DNA of 31,085 nt from CALHVR01 sp963528625 (GCA_963528625.1 CAURVQ010000012.1:1-31085); one strand, 5' to 3'; positions 1 through 9,686 are shown, counted from the first letter of the stretch. Notes: generated by a model from the letters alone, not told the origin. A program made the numbers and translations.

Positions 1-3000
1 TAACAGCAGCAGATGGATTAAATGGAAAAGATTTAACAGATAAAGTAAATGCGTTGAGAAACGGAGAAGCGGGAACAGTAGTATTTACAGATAAGGATGG
101 GAATAGATTAGTAAAAGCAAATGATGGATATTATTATGAAAAATCTAAAGTAAATGCAGATGGAAGTCTAGTAAATACAGCAGATGCAATTAAGAAAGCA
201 AATGATGGAAACTATTATTTAGCAAGTCAAGTAGGAGCAGATGGTAATGTGATAACTCCAGCAGTAGGAGCAAAACCAACACCACAAGAATATAGTCCAG
301 AGTTAAGAGTAGTAAATGCAGATGGAAGTACAACTACACCTAATAAATTAACAAATATAGCAGATGGGAAAATAAGTTCAACATCAAAAGATGCAATCAA
401 TGGAAGCCAAATCAAAAATGTACTTGATAAAATTGGAGTTACAACAGATGCTGATGGAAATATAGTAGCACCAGTAATAACAGGACTAACTAAAGCAGAT
501 GGTACATCTGATACAGCACCAACAACATTAAAAGATGGATTAAATGCAGTAATAGGAAAAGTTAATGAAGGAATTAAATATAAAGGAGACCTAGGAAATG
601 AAGGAAAACAACAACTAGGAACAGTATTTAATGTAGTTAGAGCTGGAAGAACAACTGAAACAGGAGAAACACCATTAACAGAAACTGTAGGAACAAATAC
701 AATAAATTATGTTGGAGATAACGTAATAACTAAGTATAGTAAGAATACAGATGGAAGTGGAAAACTAGAAATAGGATTCAAAGAAAGTCCAACATTTAAA
801 AATGTAACAGCTGATACTGTTTCTACAACAGGAAATATTACTGCAGGTGGAACAATAACTGGAAAAGATGGTAAGTTTGAAACATTAAAAGTTACAGAAA
901 AAATAGTAACTAAAGAAATAGAATTTAAAGATGGAACAGGAAATAACTTAACATTAGTAAGTGGAAAAGATGGAAACTTATACATTAATGGAGTAGCAGT
1001 ACCATCAGCAGCGAATGCACCGGTAATCTATACAAATACAAATGGGGAAAGAGTAGAATTAGGACAAGATGGAAAAGTATATAAACCTAAAGAATTAGAT
1101 GGATTGACTTATGTGGTAACTAGACCAGCAGTAGGTACGCCAGGAACAGCTGGCTATACACCAGCAGTAGGAGCATACTATGCAGAAAATCAATTTAAGA
1201 AAGATACTACAGGAGCTTTTGTAAAAGATGAGAATGGTAATAGAATCTTAAATGATGATGCACAACCAACTAATTTAGATGGTAAAGATTATACAGGAAC
1301 AGTAGTTCATAGATTATCGCCAATTAAAAAAGGAGATACAGCAGCAAGAGTCTTAACAAATGTAGGAGCTGGAGAAGTAAGTGCAACATCAACAGATGCA
1401 ATCAATGGTAAACAATTAAAAGATGTAGCAGATAAAGTTGGGTTGACTGTAGAAACTGATAATAAAACATTAACATTACCGGCAATTACAGCGTTGAAAG
1501 ATACAAAAGGGACTGATACAACTGCACCGAGAACATTAGTTGGAGGACTAAATGCAGTAACAGATAAAGTTAATGAAGGAATTAAATACAAAGGAGACCT
1601 AGGAAATGAAGGAACTCAACAATTAGGAACAGTATTTAATGTAAATAGAGCTGGAACTAACGTTGAGTTAAAAGATGGAACAAAACAAACTATTTCAAAA
1701 ATAGTGCCAGCACCAGCAGGATCAGCTGAAGGTACATTACCTACTATAGGAACAGAAGAGATAGATAGAAAATATGTAGGTAAAAATATAATTACACAAT
1801 ACACTAAAGATGCTATTACTGGAAATGGAAAACTAGAAATAGGATTTGCTGAAAGTCCAGAATTTAAAAATGTAAAAGCTGATAATGTAACAACAGGATC
1901 AATAGTGTTTGACGATGGAGCAGGTCATAAATTATCATTAGGACCAACATCAGATGGTAAATTACAAGTAGGTGGAAAGGAAATATCTACAGAGCTAATA
2001 TTGTCTAAAGATGGAACAACAGCAGATGGAAAAGTAGATTTAGCAAAACAAAAATTACATGTAGCAAATGGAAACAATGTTGCAGTAGAAATTGCAAATA
2101 ATAAAATAACAGTAGGGTTAGATGACGCTACTAGAGATAAATTAGCAAACTTAGATGCAAATGCAAGTACTAAATATGCAAATAAAGATGCAAGTAATTT
2201 AGCTAACTTATCTGATACAGACAAACAAGCATGGAGAAATGCAATAGGTTTAGGAAATGCAGTATCAGGAACAGGAACGTTATCTATAGATGCAGCAACA
2301 TTAGGGACAGAAACAGGAGCAACTGAAAGAGATAATGGTAAAGCAACTGTTAAACTTGATGGAACTGAAAACTTTAAATTGTTAGGAACAGATGGAATTA
2401 CTGTAAAAGGATCAACTACTGGAACTAACAAAACATTAACATTTGGGCTTGATGATACAACAAAAGCGGCAATCAAAAACATCGGAAAATCAGTATCTGA
2501 CGGAAGAGATGGAAAAGACGCTACAAACGGAACTGACGGATCAAATGGTTCTCACGGATTGACAGGAAAAGATGGACTTAACGGAAAAGACTTGACAACT
2601 AAAGTAAATGCGTTGAGAAATGGTGAAGCAGGAACGGTAGTATTTACAGATGCTCAAGGAAATAGACTAGTAAAAGCAAATGATGGAAATTATTATGCAA
2701 AAGATAAAGTGAACTTGGAAACAGGGAAATTAAATAATCCAGCAGATGCGATTAAGAAAGCAAATGATGGTAAATATTATGCAGCTGATAAAGTTGATGC
2801 AACAGGAACATTAACAGATCCAAATGCAACGCCAGTAGAGTACAATCCAGAATTAAGAGTAGTAAATGCAGATGGAAGTACGACAGCACCAAACAAATTA
2901 TCTAATATTGCTGATGGTAAAATAGGAGCAGGTTCAAAAGATGCAATTAATGGAAGCCAAATCAAAAATGTACTTGATAAAATTGGAGTTACAACAGATG

Positions 3001-6000
3001 CTGATGGAAATGTAGTAGCACCAACAATTACAGCTATAAAAGGAAAAGATGGAAAAGATGGAGAAGCTAAAACATCAGTAGTAGCTGGATTGAATGAAGT
3101 TATTAAAACTGTAAATTCTGGAATTAAATACAATGGAGATTTAGGAACAGAAGCTACACAACAACTAGGAAGTACATTTAGTGTAAATAGGGCTGGATTA
3201 TCAACAGCAACAAATCCTACACCATTGACAGAAACAGTATCTGGGAAAGTTATTAATTATGTTGGAGATAATGTAATTACTAAGTATACTAAAGGAACAG
3301 ACGGTAATGGTAAGTTAGAAATAGGATTTAAAGAAAGTCCAACATTTAAAGATGTTACAGCGACAGGAAATATAACAGGAAAAGATGGTAAATTTGAAAA
3401 CTTAAAAGTTACTGAGAAAATCATTACTAAAGAGATAGAGTTTAAAGATGGATCTGGAAATAACTTAACATTAGTAACTGGAAAAGATGGAAATCTTTAT
3501 ATTAACGGTGTGGCAGTGCCAACAGCAGAGTCAGCTCCGGTAATTTATACGAATACAGCTGGAGAGAGAGTTGAAAAAGGTCAAGATGGTAAGATTTATA
3601 AACCAGAAGATATTAAAAATCTAACTTATGTTAAATCTAGACCGGAATCAGGAACAGTTGGAGCAGCTGATTATAAACCTGCAATAACAGGTGGATATTA
3701 TGCTGATGATCAATTTGAAGTAGAAAATGGTGTAATTAAAAAAGATGCTGAAGGAAATAAAGTTCTAAAAGCTAATGCAACTCCAAAAGATTTAACATCT
3801 AAAGAGTATAATGATGAAGTATTACATAAATTATCGCCATTAGCAGGAACAGGAGCTAAGAGATTAACAAATGTAGCTGATGGAAAAAATAATAATGATG
3901 CTGTAAATATGAAACAATTAAAAGAAGTGAAAGATAGTACAATTACATTTAAAGGAGATACAGCAACTGACACGGTTTCTAGAAAATTAGGAGAAACATT
4001 AAACATAACTGGTAATGGAATAAAAGTAACTAAAAATAAAACTGGAGATGGATTAGAATTATCAATCTCTAAAGGGAAAGTTGATACAGTAAATGTTAAA
4101 GATAAAGCAGTAACATCAGCTAAACTTGCTGAAGATGCAAGGACAGTAGTTTACGTAACTTCAGATAATAAAGCAGTGGAATTAGGAGCAGATGGGAAAT
4201 TACATAAAGCTGAAGATTTAGCTGGAAAAACTTATGTAGAAGTAAAAGATGCGACAGGAAATGTGGATCAAACTAAAACTGGATTCTATAATGATGCTGA
4301 TTTAAATGCAGATAAAACAGAACCATTAGCAGGAAAAAATAAAGTAGATGTAGCAATAGTAGACCCAACTCAACCAAATGTTAAACTAAGACATGCCTTA
4401 AATGGATATGTTCCTGGAGGAACAGATGTAACAACAAATAGTGTGTTAACAAATGTAGGAGAAGGAGAAGTAAGTGCAACATCAAAAGATGCAATTAACG
4501 GAAGTCAATTCCATAAATTATCAACAAATACAATTAGATTAACTGCAGATGGTGTGACAACAGGTGGAGCGACAACAAATGATAAAACTGATGCTAAAGA
4601 ACTGAATACAGCAAATGGAATTTCATTTGGAATTAAGGGAGCAGATGGAATAACAACAACTGCTAATGGAACTGATGTGACTGTTAAGTTAGATGCAACT
4701 ACAAAAGCTAAATTAGATAACTTAGATGTTAATGCGAATAATAAATATGCTCAAAAAGATGCAAGTAATATTACAAAAGATGAGGCAACTAAATGGAAAA
4801 CAGCATTAGGACTTGAAAATGTAGTAACAGGAACAGGAACGTTATCTATAGATGCAGCAACATTAGGGACAGAAACAGGAGCAACTGAAACAGATAATGG
4901 TAAAGCAACTGTTAAACTTGATGGAACTGAAAACTTCAAAACGATAGGAACAGATGGAATAACAGTAGCAGCGACTGGGAAAAATATTACATTTGGTCTT
5001 GATAAAGATACAACAGATAAATTGAAAAATATTACAGCAGTGGCAGATGGAAGAGATGGAAAAGATGCTACAAATGGAACTGACGGATTAAATGGTTCTC
5101 ACGGATTGACAGGAAAAGACGGACTTAACGGAAAAGACTTAACAACTAAAGTAAATGCGTTGAGAAACGGAGAAGCTGGAACGGTAGTATTTACAGATAC
5201 CCAAGGGAACAGACTTGTAAAAGCAAATGATGGTAAGTACTATAAAGCAAATGAAGTAGACGAAAAAGGAGTTTTAATAGGAACTCCAATAGCAGTAGCA
5301 GAAGCAGATATTGAATTGAGAGTAGTAAACTCAAAAGGAGAAACTGCAACGACTTCAATTAAATTAAGTAATATTGCTGATGGTAAAATAGGAGCAGGTT
5401 CAAAAGATGCAATTAATGGAAGCCAAATCAAAAATGTACTTGATAAAATTGGAGTTACAACAGATGCTGATGGAAATGTAGTAGCACCAACAATTACAGC
5501 TATAAAAGGAAAAGATGGAAAAGATGGAGAAGCTAAAACATCAGTAGTAGCTGGATTGAATGAAGTTATTAAAACTGTAAATTCTGGAATTAAATACAAT
5601 GGAGATTTAGGAACAGAAGCTACACAACAACTAGGAAGTACATTTAGTGTAAATGCAGCGACAGGAAACTTAAATAAAGTTGCTGAGCCTACAGTAAATT
5701 ATGTTGGAGATAATTTAATTACTAAGTACACATTAGACACTGCAACAGGAAATGGTAAATTAGAAATTGGATTGAAAGAAAGTCCAACATTTAAAGATGT
5801 TACAGCAGATAACTTGAAAGCAAATACACAAGTAGAAGCACCAACAGTAGTAATTAAAGGTAAAGCCGGGGCAGACGGTACAGCTGGAAAAGATACAGTG
5901 TTGACAGCAGATAATAATGGAAACTTAAAAGTTGGAGATAAAATAATAACTGCTGGAAATATTGAGTTAGGATTGACTGGTAAAACAGTAAAAGCAGATG

Positions 6001-9000
6001 CTACAGAAACAACAGTAGGTGGAGCAACAGATAAAGTAAACTTGTCGGCTGGAGAAAAATTAGAAGTAATTGGAACAGATGGAGTAACAGTTAATATTGC
6101 AGGAAAATCTGTAACATTAGGTCTTGATAAAGATACAACAGATAAATTGAAAAATATTACAGCAGTATCAGATGGAAAAGATGGAAAAGATGCAACAGAT
6201 CCGGCTAATGGTACTAATGGAACTAATGGAACTCACGGATTGACAGGAAAAGACGGACTTAACGGAAAAGACTTGACAACTAAAGTAAATGCGTTGAGAA
6301 ACGGAGAAGCTGGAACAGTAGTATTTACAGATGAAAATGGAAATAGATTAGTAAAAGCAAATAATGGAAAATATTATCCAGTAGCATCAGTAGGAGCAGA
6401 TGGAAATCTAGTTCAAGGAGTAGATGAAAATACAGGAATAACAAATCCAGAATTAAGAGTAGTAAATGCAAATGGAGAAACAACTAAAGTAACGACATTG
6501 AATAACTTAGCGAATGGACTTAAAGGATTAACAAATGGGACTGCTGCAGTAACAAAAGAAACAGCAGGAGAAGTTGTTAAAAATCTATTAACTCAAACAG
6601 ATGGATTGAATAAAGCTGTAAATGTTGGAGATTTACAAGCATTAGCACAAGCAGGGTTAAACTTTACAGGAAATAGTGGAAATGCACACGCTCCACTAAG
6701 TACAACAGTAAATGTTGCAGGACAAGGAACACCAGCAGCAGACTTTGCAGGAGCTAGTGGAAATATTAAAGTTGAAGCCTCTGAAGATACAACTACAGCT
6801 AATAAAATAGCGAAACTTGAAATTCAATTAGCTGAAGCATTGAAAGGAATTAAATCTATCCAAAACGGAGATACTAAGATTACTTTAGATAAAGATAATG
6901 GTGTTAAAGTAGATGGAAAAGACGGTGGAAAAGTTATCGTTAATGGAAAAGATGGAACAGATGGAGTAACTATTACAGGAACAAACGGAACAGATGGATC
7001 GTCAATAGTAGTAAATGGAAAAGATGGTGTAGCTGGAAAAGATTCAGTAACTATTAAAGGTGGCGATGGAACGAATGGATCATCAGTGACAGTTAATGGT
7101 AAGGACGGAAAAGACGGAGTGACTATTAAAGGTGGAAACGGAACAGATGGAGCAACTGTTACTTTTGAGAAGAAAAATGATGGAACAGGAACAGGTTCTA
7201 TAACTGGTCTTAAAGATCCTGAACTAAATGTTGATGGGACACCAAAAGATAAAACAGCAGCAACTACTGTAAATTATGTAACAAATCAAATTGAAGGTGC
7301 TAAAACAGAAATTACTAATAAGATTAATAATCTTGTTGATGGTGGTATGAAGTATAAAGGAAATTCTGGAGATGAAGTTAAAGTTAAGTTAAATGAAGCG
7401 GTAAATATAAAAGGTGAAGGTAATTATACTGGAACAGGTTCTGCAACTGGAAATATAGCAGTTGTTGGAAGTAATGCTACAAGCACACTTGAAATTAAAC
7501 TTAATAAAGACTTGAAAAACATTGAAACAATTTCTAACGGAGATACTAAGATTACATTAGATAAAAATAATGGTGTTGTTAAAGTAGATGGAACAGATGG
7601 AGGAAAAGTTGTTGTTAATGGTAAAGATGGAAATAGTACTGTAGCAATTAATGGTGGAGATGGAACAAACGGATCATCAATAGCTGTTAATGGTAAGGAT
7701 GGAAAAGACGGAGTGACTATTAAAGGTGGAAACGGAACAGATGGAGCAACTGTTACTTTTGAGAAGAAAAATGATGGAACAGGAACAGGTTCTATAACTG
7801 GTCTTAAAGATCCTGAACTAAATGTTGATGGGACACCAAAAGATAAAACAGCAGCAACTACTGTAAATTATGTAACAAACCAAATTACTAATGTTACAAA
7901 TAAAATTAATGATGTAGCTAACAAAATGGATAAAGGTTTAAATTTTGTTGGAAATGATCCTACTAAAGTTGTTAATGCTAAGTTAGATGGAATTGTAAGC
8001 ATAAAAGGAGAAGGTACAATAGCAACAGGAATTGGTACTGCAGCTAATAATATTACAGTTGAAAAAGATACAACGGCAGGAACAACAGGATTAGTTGTTA
8101 AACTTGCTGATAAATTGACTGGTATGACTGGATTTGAAACTAAAGAAGAAAATGGTAAAAAAGTTACTATTGATAAAGATGGAATTTCATTGACAACAAA
8201 AGCAACTACTGGAACTCCTGCGACTAACCTAAAATTAGGAACAGATGGAACTATTACTGGAGTAGTAGCAAAACCTGATGATAAAACATCAGTAGCGACT
8301 GTTGAGTATGTAAACAGTAAGATAGGTTCTGGAATAACGTTTGGAGCAGATAATGGTAATAATCAAGCTCAAGAACTTGGAACTACACTTAAAGTTAAAG
8401 CAGCTACAGAAACAATTACTGCAAATGCTAAAGATTATCAAGGAAATGAAATCAAGTATAAAGATCAAGATGGAACTGATAAAAATGTAACTGTAAATTA
8501 TAGAGGAAATAATCTAATAACTTCTTATAACTATGACACAGCAAATAAAACAGGAACTATATCTGTGGCAATGTCAGAAAGACCAGAGTTTGCAGCAGTA
8601 ACAGTAGGAAAAGGAGACACTAAAGCAACATTAGATGGTGAAAAAGGTTCGTTAGAATTTAATAAAACTATAGAAACAGGAAAAGATGGAAAACCTATTG
8701 TTTATGCTAATAATGATGGAAAAATCGTAACATATAAAGATGAAAACGGAAAAGTTCAACCAATTTACAAACAAATAGGAAAAGGAACAATTAGTGGATT
8801 GAAAGATGTTGATTATCTTGAAGTTGATGGAAATAGAGTTGCAATAGATAGAACTCAAGCAGTTAATGCTGGATATGTTGACGATCAATTAGGAGATGTT
8901 AGAACAAGAATCAATAATAATACTACTAGAATTACAGAATTAAGTACAGAAAGTAGAGCAGGAATTGCAGGAGTAGCAGCAATGGCAAATATTCCTCAAA

Positions 9001-9527
9001 TAAACGATGCTGGAAGTAATAAATACAATATTTCAGTAGGTATTGGGAAACATAGAGGAGAAACTGCTTATGCATTAGGAATTTCTGGAGTATCTGATGA
9101 TGGTAGAGTAGTTTATAAAGCTAGTGCGGCGTTAGATAGTCAAAATAAAGTAACTGCGGGACTTGGATTAGGATATCAATTTGGTAAGAGAGATATTGAA
9201 GCAAGTGAGTTAGATAGATTTAAAGCTCAAATGGCATTATTACAAACAGATTCAACTAGAAAATTTGAAAAACTTGAAAGAGAGCAACAAAGAATGAGAG
9301 AAGAGCAAGAAGCAATCAAAGCTACTCATAATAGAATGCAAGAAGCTATAATTGCAATTGATAAAAAAACAGATAATATAGATAAATTAAATCAAATGAA
9401 GATGAATCAATTAGAAGAAAGAATTAATCAAAAAGTTGAAAAAATAGATTCACTTAACCAACTTAAAATTAATCAAATTAATAAAGAGATGGAAAAAGTA
9501 AAAAATAAATTGAAAATCTATAAATAA
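1..9527 (+). CDS. Giant trimeric autotransporter adhesin (type Vc secretion, YadA family), 5'-truncated by the window edge
   Basis: The reading frame is already open at the window edge (first whole codon at 3) and runs 3174 codons to the stop at 9525-9527. The true start lies upstream: the first codons match a motif repeated later inside the protein. Proteins of this family form homotrimers on the outer membrane and bind host or bacterial surfaces. Visible parts are head/stalk repeats, neck motifs of the form NxADGK...DAINGSQ or DAVNMKQL (near 340-420, 1360-1430, 2900-2960, 3870-3930, 4450-4510, 5370-5430), F/Y-x-G-D/N beta modules, Gly-X-Y stretches, a final neck near 8800-8900, and a YadA anchor at 8938-9182. 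A coiled-coil tail follows the anchor, where most family members end. I saw no cysteine. A terminator follows at 9608. Family assignment is firm; the ligand cannot be told from sequence. Confidence 0.95.
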   Translation, partial: TAADGLNGKDLTDKVNALRNGEAGTVVFTDKDGNRLVKANDGYYYEKSKVNADGSLVNTADAIKKANDGNYYLASQVGADGNVITPAVGAKPTPQEYSPELRVVNADGSTTTPNKLTNIADGKISSTSKDAINGSQIKNVLDKIGVTTDADGNIVAPVITGLTKADGTSDTAPTTLKDGLNAVIGKVNEGIKYKGDLGNEGKQQLGTVFNVVRAGRTTETGETPLTETVGTNTINYVGDNVITKYSKNTDGSGKLEIGFKESPTFKNVTADTVSTTGNITAGGTITGKDGKFETLKVTEKIVTKEIEFKDGTGNNLTLVSGKDGNLYINGVAVPSAANAPVIYTNTNGERVELGQDGKVYKPKELDGLTYVVTRPAVGTPGTAGYTPAVGAYYAENQFKKDTTGAFVKDENGNRILNDDAQPTNLDGKDYTGTVVHRLSPIKKGDTAARVLTNVGAGEVSATSTDAINGKQLKDVADKVGLTVETDNKTLTLPAITALKDTKGTDTTAPRTLVGGLNAVTDKVNEGIKYKGDLGNEGTQQLGTVFNVNRAGTNVELKDGTKQTISKIVPAPAGSAEGTLPTIGTEEIDRKYVGKNIITQYTKDAITGNGKLEIGFAESPEFKNVKADNVTTGSIVFDDGAGHKLSLGPTSDGKLQVGGKEISTELILSKDGTTADGKVDLAKQKLHVANGNNVAVEIANNKITVGLDDATRDKLANLDANASTKYANKDASNLANLSDTDKQAWRNAIGLGNAVSGTGTLSIDAATLGTETGATERDNGKATVKLDGTENFKLLGTDGITVKGSTTGTNKTLTFGLDDTTKAAIKNIGKSVSDGRDGKDATNGTDGSNGSHGLTGKDGLNGKDLTTKVNALRNGEAGTVVFTDAQGNRLVKANDGNYYAKDKVNLETGKLNNPADAIKKANDGKYYAADKVDATGTLTDPNATPVEYNPELRVVNADGSTTAPNKLSNIADGKIGAGSKDAINGSQIKNVLDKIGVTTDADGNVVAPTITAIKGKDGKDGEAKTSVVAGLNEVIKTVNSGIKYNGDLGTEATQQLGSTFSVNRAGLSTATNPTPLTETVSGKVINYVGDNVITKYTKGTDGNGKLEIGFKESPTFKDVTATGNITGKDGKFENLKVTEKIITKEIEFKDGSGNNLTLVTGKDGNLYINGVAVPTAESAPVIYTNTAGERVEKGQDGKIYKPEDIKNLTYVKSRPESGTVGAADYKPAITGGYYADDQFEVENGVIKKDAEGNKVLKANATPKDLTSKEYNDEVLHKLSPLAGTGAKRLTNVADGKNNNDAVNMKQLKEVKDSTITFKGDTATDTVSRKLGETLNITGNGIKVTKNKTGDGLELSISKGKVDTVNVKDKAVTSAKLAEDARTVVYVTSDNKAVELGADGKLHKAEDLAGKTYVEVKDATGNVDQTKTGFYNDADLNADKTEPLAGKNKVDVAIVDPTQPNVKLRHALNGYVPGGTDVTTNSVLTNVGEGEVSATSKDAINGSQFHKLSTNTIRLTADGVTTGGATTNDKTDAKELNTANGISFGIKGADGITTTANGTDVTVKLDATTKAKLDNLDVNANNKYAQKDASNITKDEATKWKTALGLENVVTGTGTLSIDAATLGTETGATETDNGKATVKLDGTENFKTIGTDGITVAATGKNITFGLDKDTTDKLKNITAVADGRDGKDATNGTDGLNGSHGLTGKDGLNGKDLTTKVNALRNGEAGTVVFTDTQGNRLVKANDGKYYKANEVDEKGVLIGTPIAVAEADIELRVVNSKGETATTSIKLSNIADGKIGAGSKDAINGSQIKNVLDKIGVTTDADGNVVAPTITAIKGKDGKDGEAKTSVVAGLNEVIKTVNSGIKYNGDLGTEATQQLGSTFSVNAATGNLNKVAEPTVNYVGDNLITKYTLDTATGNGKLEIGLKESPTFKDVTADNLKANTQVEAPTVVIKGKAGADGTAGKDTVLTADNNGNLKVGDKIITAGNIELGLTGKTVKADATETTVGGATDKVNLSAGEKLEVIGTDGVTVNIAGKSVTLGLDKDTTDKLKNITAVSDGKDGKDATDPANGTNGTNGTHGLTGKDGLNGKDLTTKVNALRNGEAGTVVFTDENGNRLVKANNGKYYPVASVGADGNLVQGVDENTGITNPELRVVNANGETTKVTTLNNLANGLKGLTNGTAAVTKETAGEVVKNLLTQTDGLNKAVNVGDLQALAQAGLNFTGNSGNAHAPLSTTVNVAGQGTPAADFAGASGNIKVEASEDTTTANKIAKLEIQLAEALKGIKSIQNGDTKITLDKDNGVKVDGKDGGKVIVNGKDGTDGVTITGTNGTDGSSIVVNGKDGVAGKDSVTIKGGDGTNGSSVTVNGKDGKDGVTIKGGNGTDGATVTFEKKNDGTGTGSITGLKDPELNVDGTPKDKTAATTVNYVTNQIEGAKTEITNKINNLVDGGMKYKGNSGDEVKVKLNEAVNIKGEGNYTGTGSATGNIAVVGSNATSTLEIKLNKDLKNIETISNGDTKITLDKNNGVVKVDGTDGGKVVVNGKDGNSTVAINGGDGTNGSSIAVNGKDGKDGVTIKGGNGTDGATVTFEKKNDGTGTGSITGLKDPELNVDGTPKDKTAATTVNYVTNQITNVTNKINDVANKMDKGLNFVGNDPTKVVNAKLDGIVSIKGEGTIATGIGTAANNITVEKDTTAGTTGLVVKLADKLTGMTGFETKEENGKKVTIDKDGISLTTKATTGTPATNLKLGTDGTITGVVAKPDDKTSVATVEYVNSKIGSGITFGADNGNNQAQELGTTLKVKAATETITANAKDYQGNEIKYKDQDGTDKNVTVNYRGNNLITSYNYDTANKTGTISVAMSERPEFAAVTVGKGDTKATLDGEKGSLEFNKTIETGKDGKPIVYANNDGKIVTYKDENGKVQPIYKQIGKGTISGLKDVDYLEVDGNRVAIDRTQAVNAGYVDDQLGDVRTRINNNTTRITELSTESRAGIAGVAAMANIPQINDAGSNKYNISVGIGKHRGETAYALGISGVSDDGRVVYKASAALDSQNKVTAGLGLGYQFGKRDIEASELDRFKAQMALLQTDSTRKFEKLEREQQRMREEQEAIKATHNRMQEAIIAIDKKTDNIDKLNQMKMNQLEERINQKVEKIDSLNQLKINQINKEMEKVKNKLKIYK
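2502..2591 (+). other. Collagen-like Gly-X-Y segment in the adhesin, first complete copy
   Basis: Ten consecutive triplets read GRD GKD ATN GTD GSN GSH GLT GKD GLN GKD, with one interruption (ATN). There is no proline; Lys-Asp pairs dominate. It sits at the border between modules one and two. A partial copy lies at the window start. Confidence 0.7.
2904..3188 (+). repeat. 285-bp perfect direct repeat, copy 1
   Basis: By reading, this stretch is identical base for base to 5370-5654. It encodes the same 95 residues, including the neck motif IGAGSKDAINGSQ and the IKYNGDLGTEATQQLG domain. A core of about 63 bp is also shared with 399-461 in the first module. Confidence 0.85.
5049..5138 (+). other. 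Collagen-like Gly-X-Y segment, second copy
   Basis: The same ten-triplet pattern as 2502-2591, with one substitution (GLN for GSN), at the border of the second and third modules. Confidence 0.7.
5370..5654 (+). repeat. 285-bp perfect direct repeat, copy 2
   Basis: Second copy of 2904-3188, 2466 bp downstream and in the same frame. Identity through synonymous positions points to recent duplication or gene conversion rather than selection on the protein alone. Confidence 0.85.
6210..6272 (+). other. Collagen-like Gly-X-Y segment, third copy
   Basis: Seven uninterrupted triplets: GTN GTN GTH GLT GKD GLN GKD. They follow an altered KDATDPAN lead-in. Confidence 0.65.
7107..7285 (+). repeat. 179-bp perfect direct repeat, copy 1
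   Basis: Identical to 7701-7879 (offset 594 bp, a multiple of three). It encodes GKDGVTIKGGNGTDGATVTF through GLKDPELNVDG to TTVNYVTN. The copies diverge at the next base (t versus c). Confidence 0.85.
7701..7879 (+). repeat. 179-bp perfect direct repeat, copy 2
   Basis: Second copy of 7107-7285 in the same reading frame. Confidence 0.85.
8938..9182 (+). other. YadA-type membrane anchor of the adhesin
   Basis: After a short helix (ELSTESRAGIAGVAAMANIP) come four alternating strands, starting NKYNISVGIG, ETAYALGISG, RVVYKASAAL and KVTAGLGLGYQF. This is the standard anchor: three chains form a 12-strand outer-membrane barrel. The last strand ends in an aromatic residue (codon 9180-9182), where family proteins usually terminate. 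Confidence 0.9.
9183..9524 (+). other. C-terminal coiled-coil extension beyond the YadA anchor (114 residues)
   Basis: The frame continues after the barrel with a charged, heptad-like helical region rich in Glu, Lys, Gln and Arg. It includes an internal duplication: IDKLNQMKMNQLEE and IDSLNQLKINQINK. By topology this tail should lie in the periplasm. It could be a trimeric coiled coil, but its role is unknown. Confidence 0.75.
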
Positions 9528-9607
9528 TCAAATTTTTTAAAAGTTGAAGAAAAATAAAAAAGACAAGAATTTTTAGAAAGAATATGGAAAACTAAAAAGT
9601 TGGAAAT

Positions 9608-9633
9608 AAGAATCTAAGGGTTCTTGTTTTTTT
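9608..9633 (+). terminator. Rho-independent terminator after the adhesin gene
   Basis: A 7-bp stem aagaatc/ggttctt (9608-9614 with 9619-9625, one G-U pair) has loop taag and is followed by g and seven T. The stretch 9528-9607 shows no gene. Confidence 0.75.
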
Positions 9634-9657
9634 ACATTAAATTAAAATTAAAAATGA

Positions 9658-9686
9658 TTGACTTTAGAAAAGAAATATGGTATAAG
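9658..9686 (+). promoter_or_regulatory. Consensus sigma-70 type promoter of the toxI-toxN locus
   Basis: TTGACT (9658-9663), a 17-base spacer, then TATAAG (9681-9686). The start of transcription would fall at about 9692-9695, only a few bases before the first repeat unit. This is what a promoter dedicated to the antitoxin RNA should look like. Confidence 0.85.

Larger units (their letters stand above)
54..6293 (+). repeat. Large in-frame modules of the adhesin gene (about 2.55 kb, 2.55 kb and 1.13 kb)
   Basis: The motif LTTKVNALRNGEAGTVVFTD (LTDKV in the first copy) recurs with its ALRN leucine codon at 54, 2613, 5160 and 6294. This gives module lengths of 2559, 2547 and 1134 bp, all multiples of three. 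Modules one and two share the same order of parts: NADGST, neck, IKYKGDLG-type domain, ESPTFK/ESPEFK, KDGNLYINGVAVP, neck, GTLSIDAATLG, and a Gly-X-Y linker. The third module is a shortened version. The part after 6294 uses different, GKDG-rich repeats. The arrangement implies duplication of whole modules. Confidence 0.85.

Noticed and set aside
54..56. TTG at 54 as the start of the adhesin
   Set aside because: The frame is open to the window edge and the upstream codons match the repeated GLNGKDLTTKVNA motif, so the gene continues upstream.
227..5599. Long minus-strand open frames under the adhesin gene (for example 1925-2482 and 5240-5599)
   Set aside because: They mirror the repetitive A-rich codons of the + strand gene, lack ribosome binding sites and have compositions (Val/Ser/Pro-rich) unlike the real proteins.
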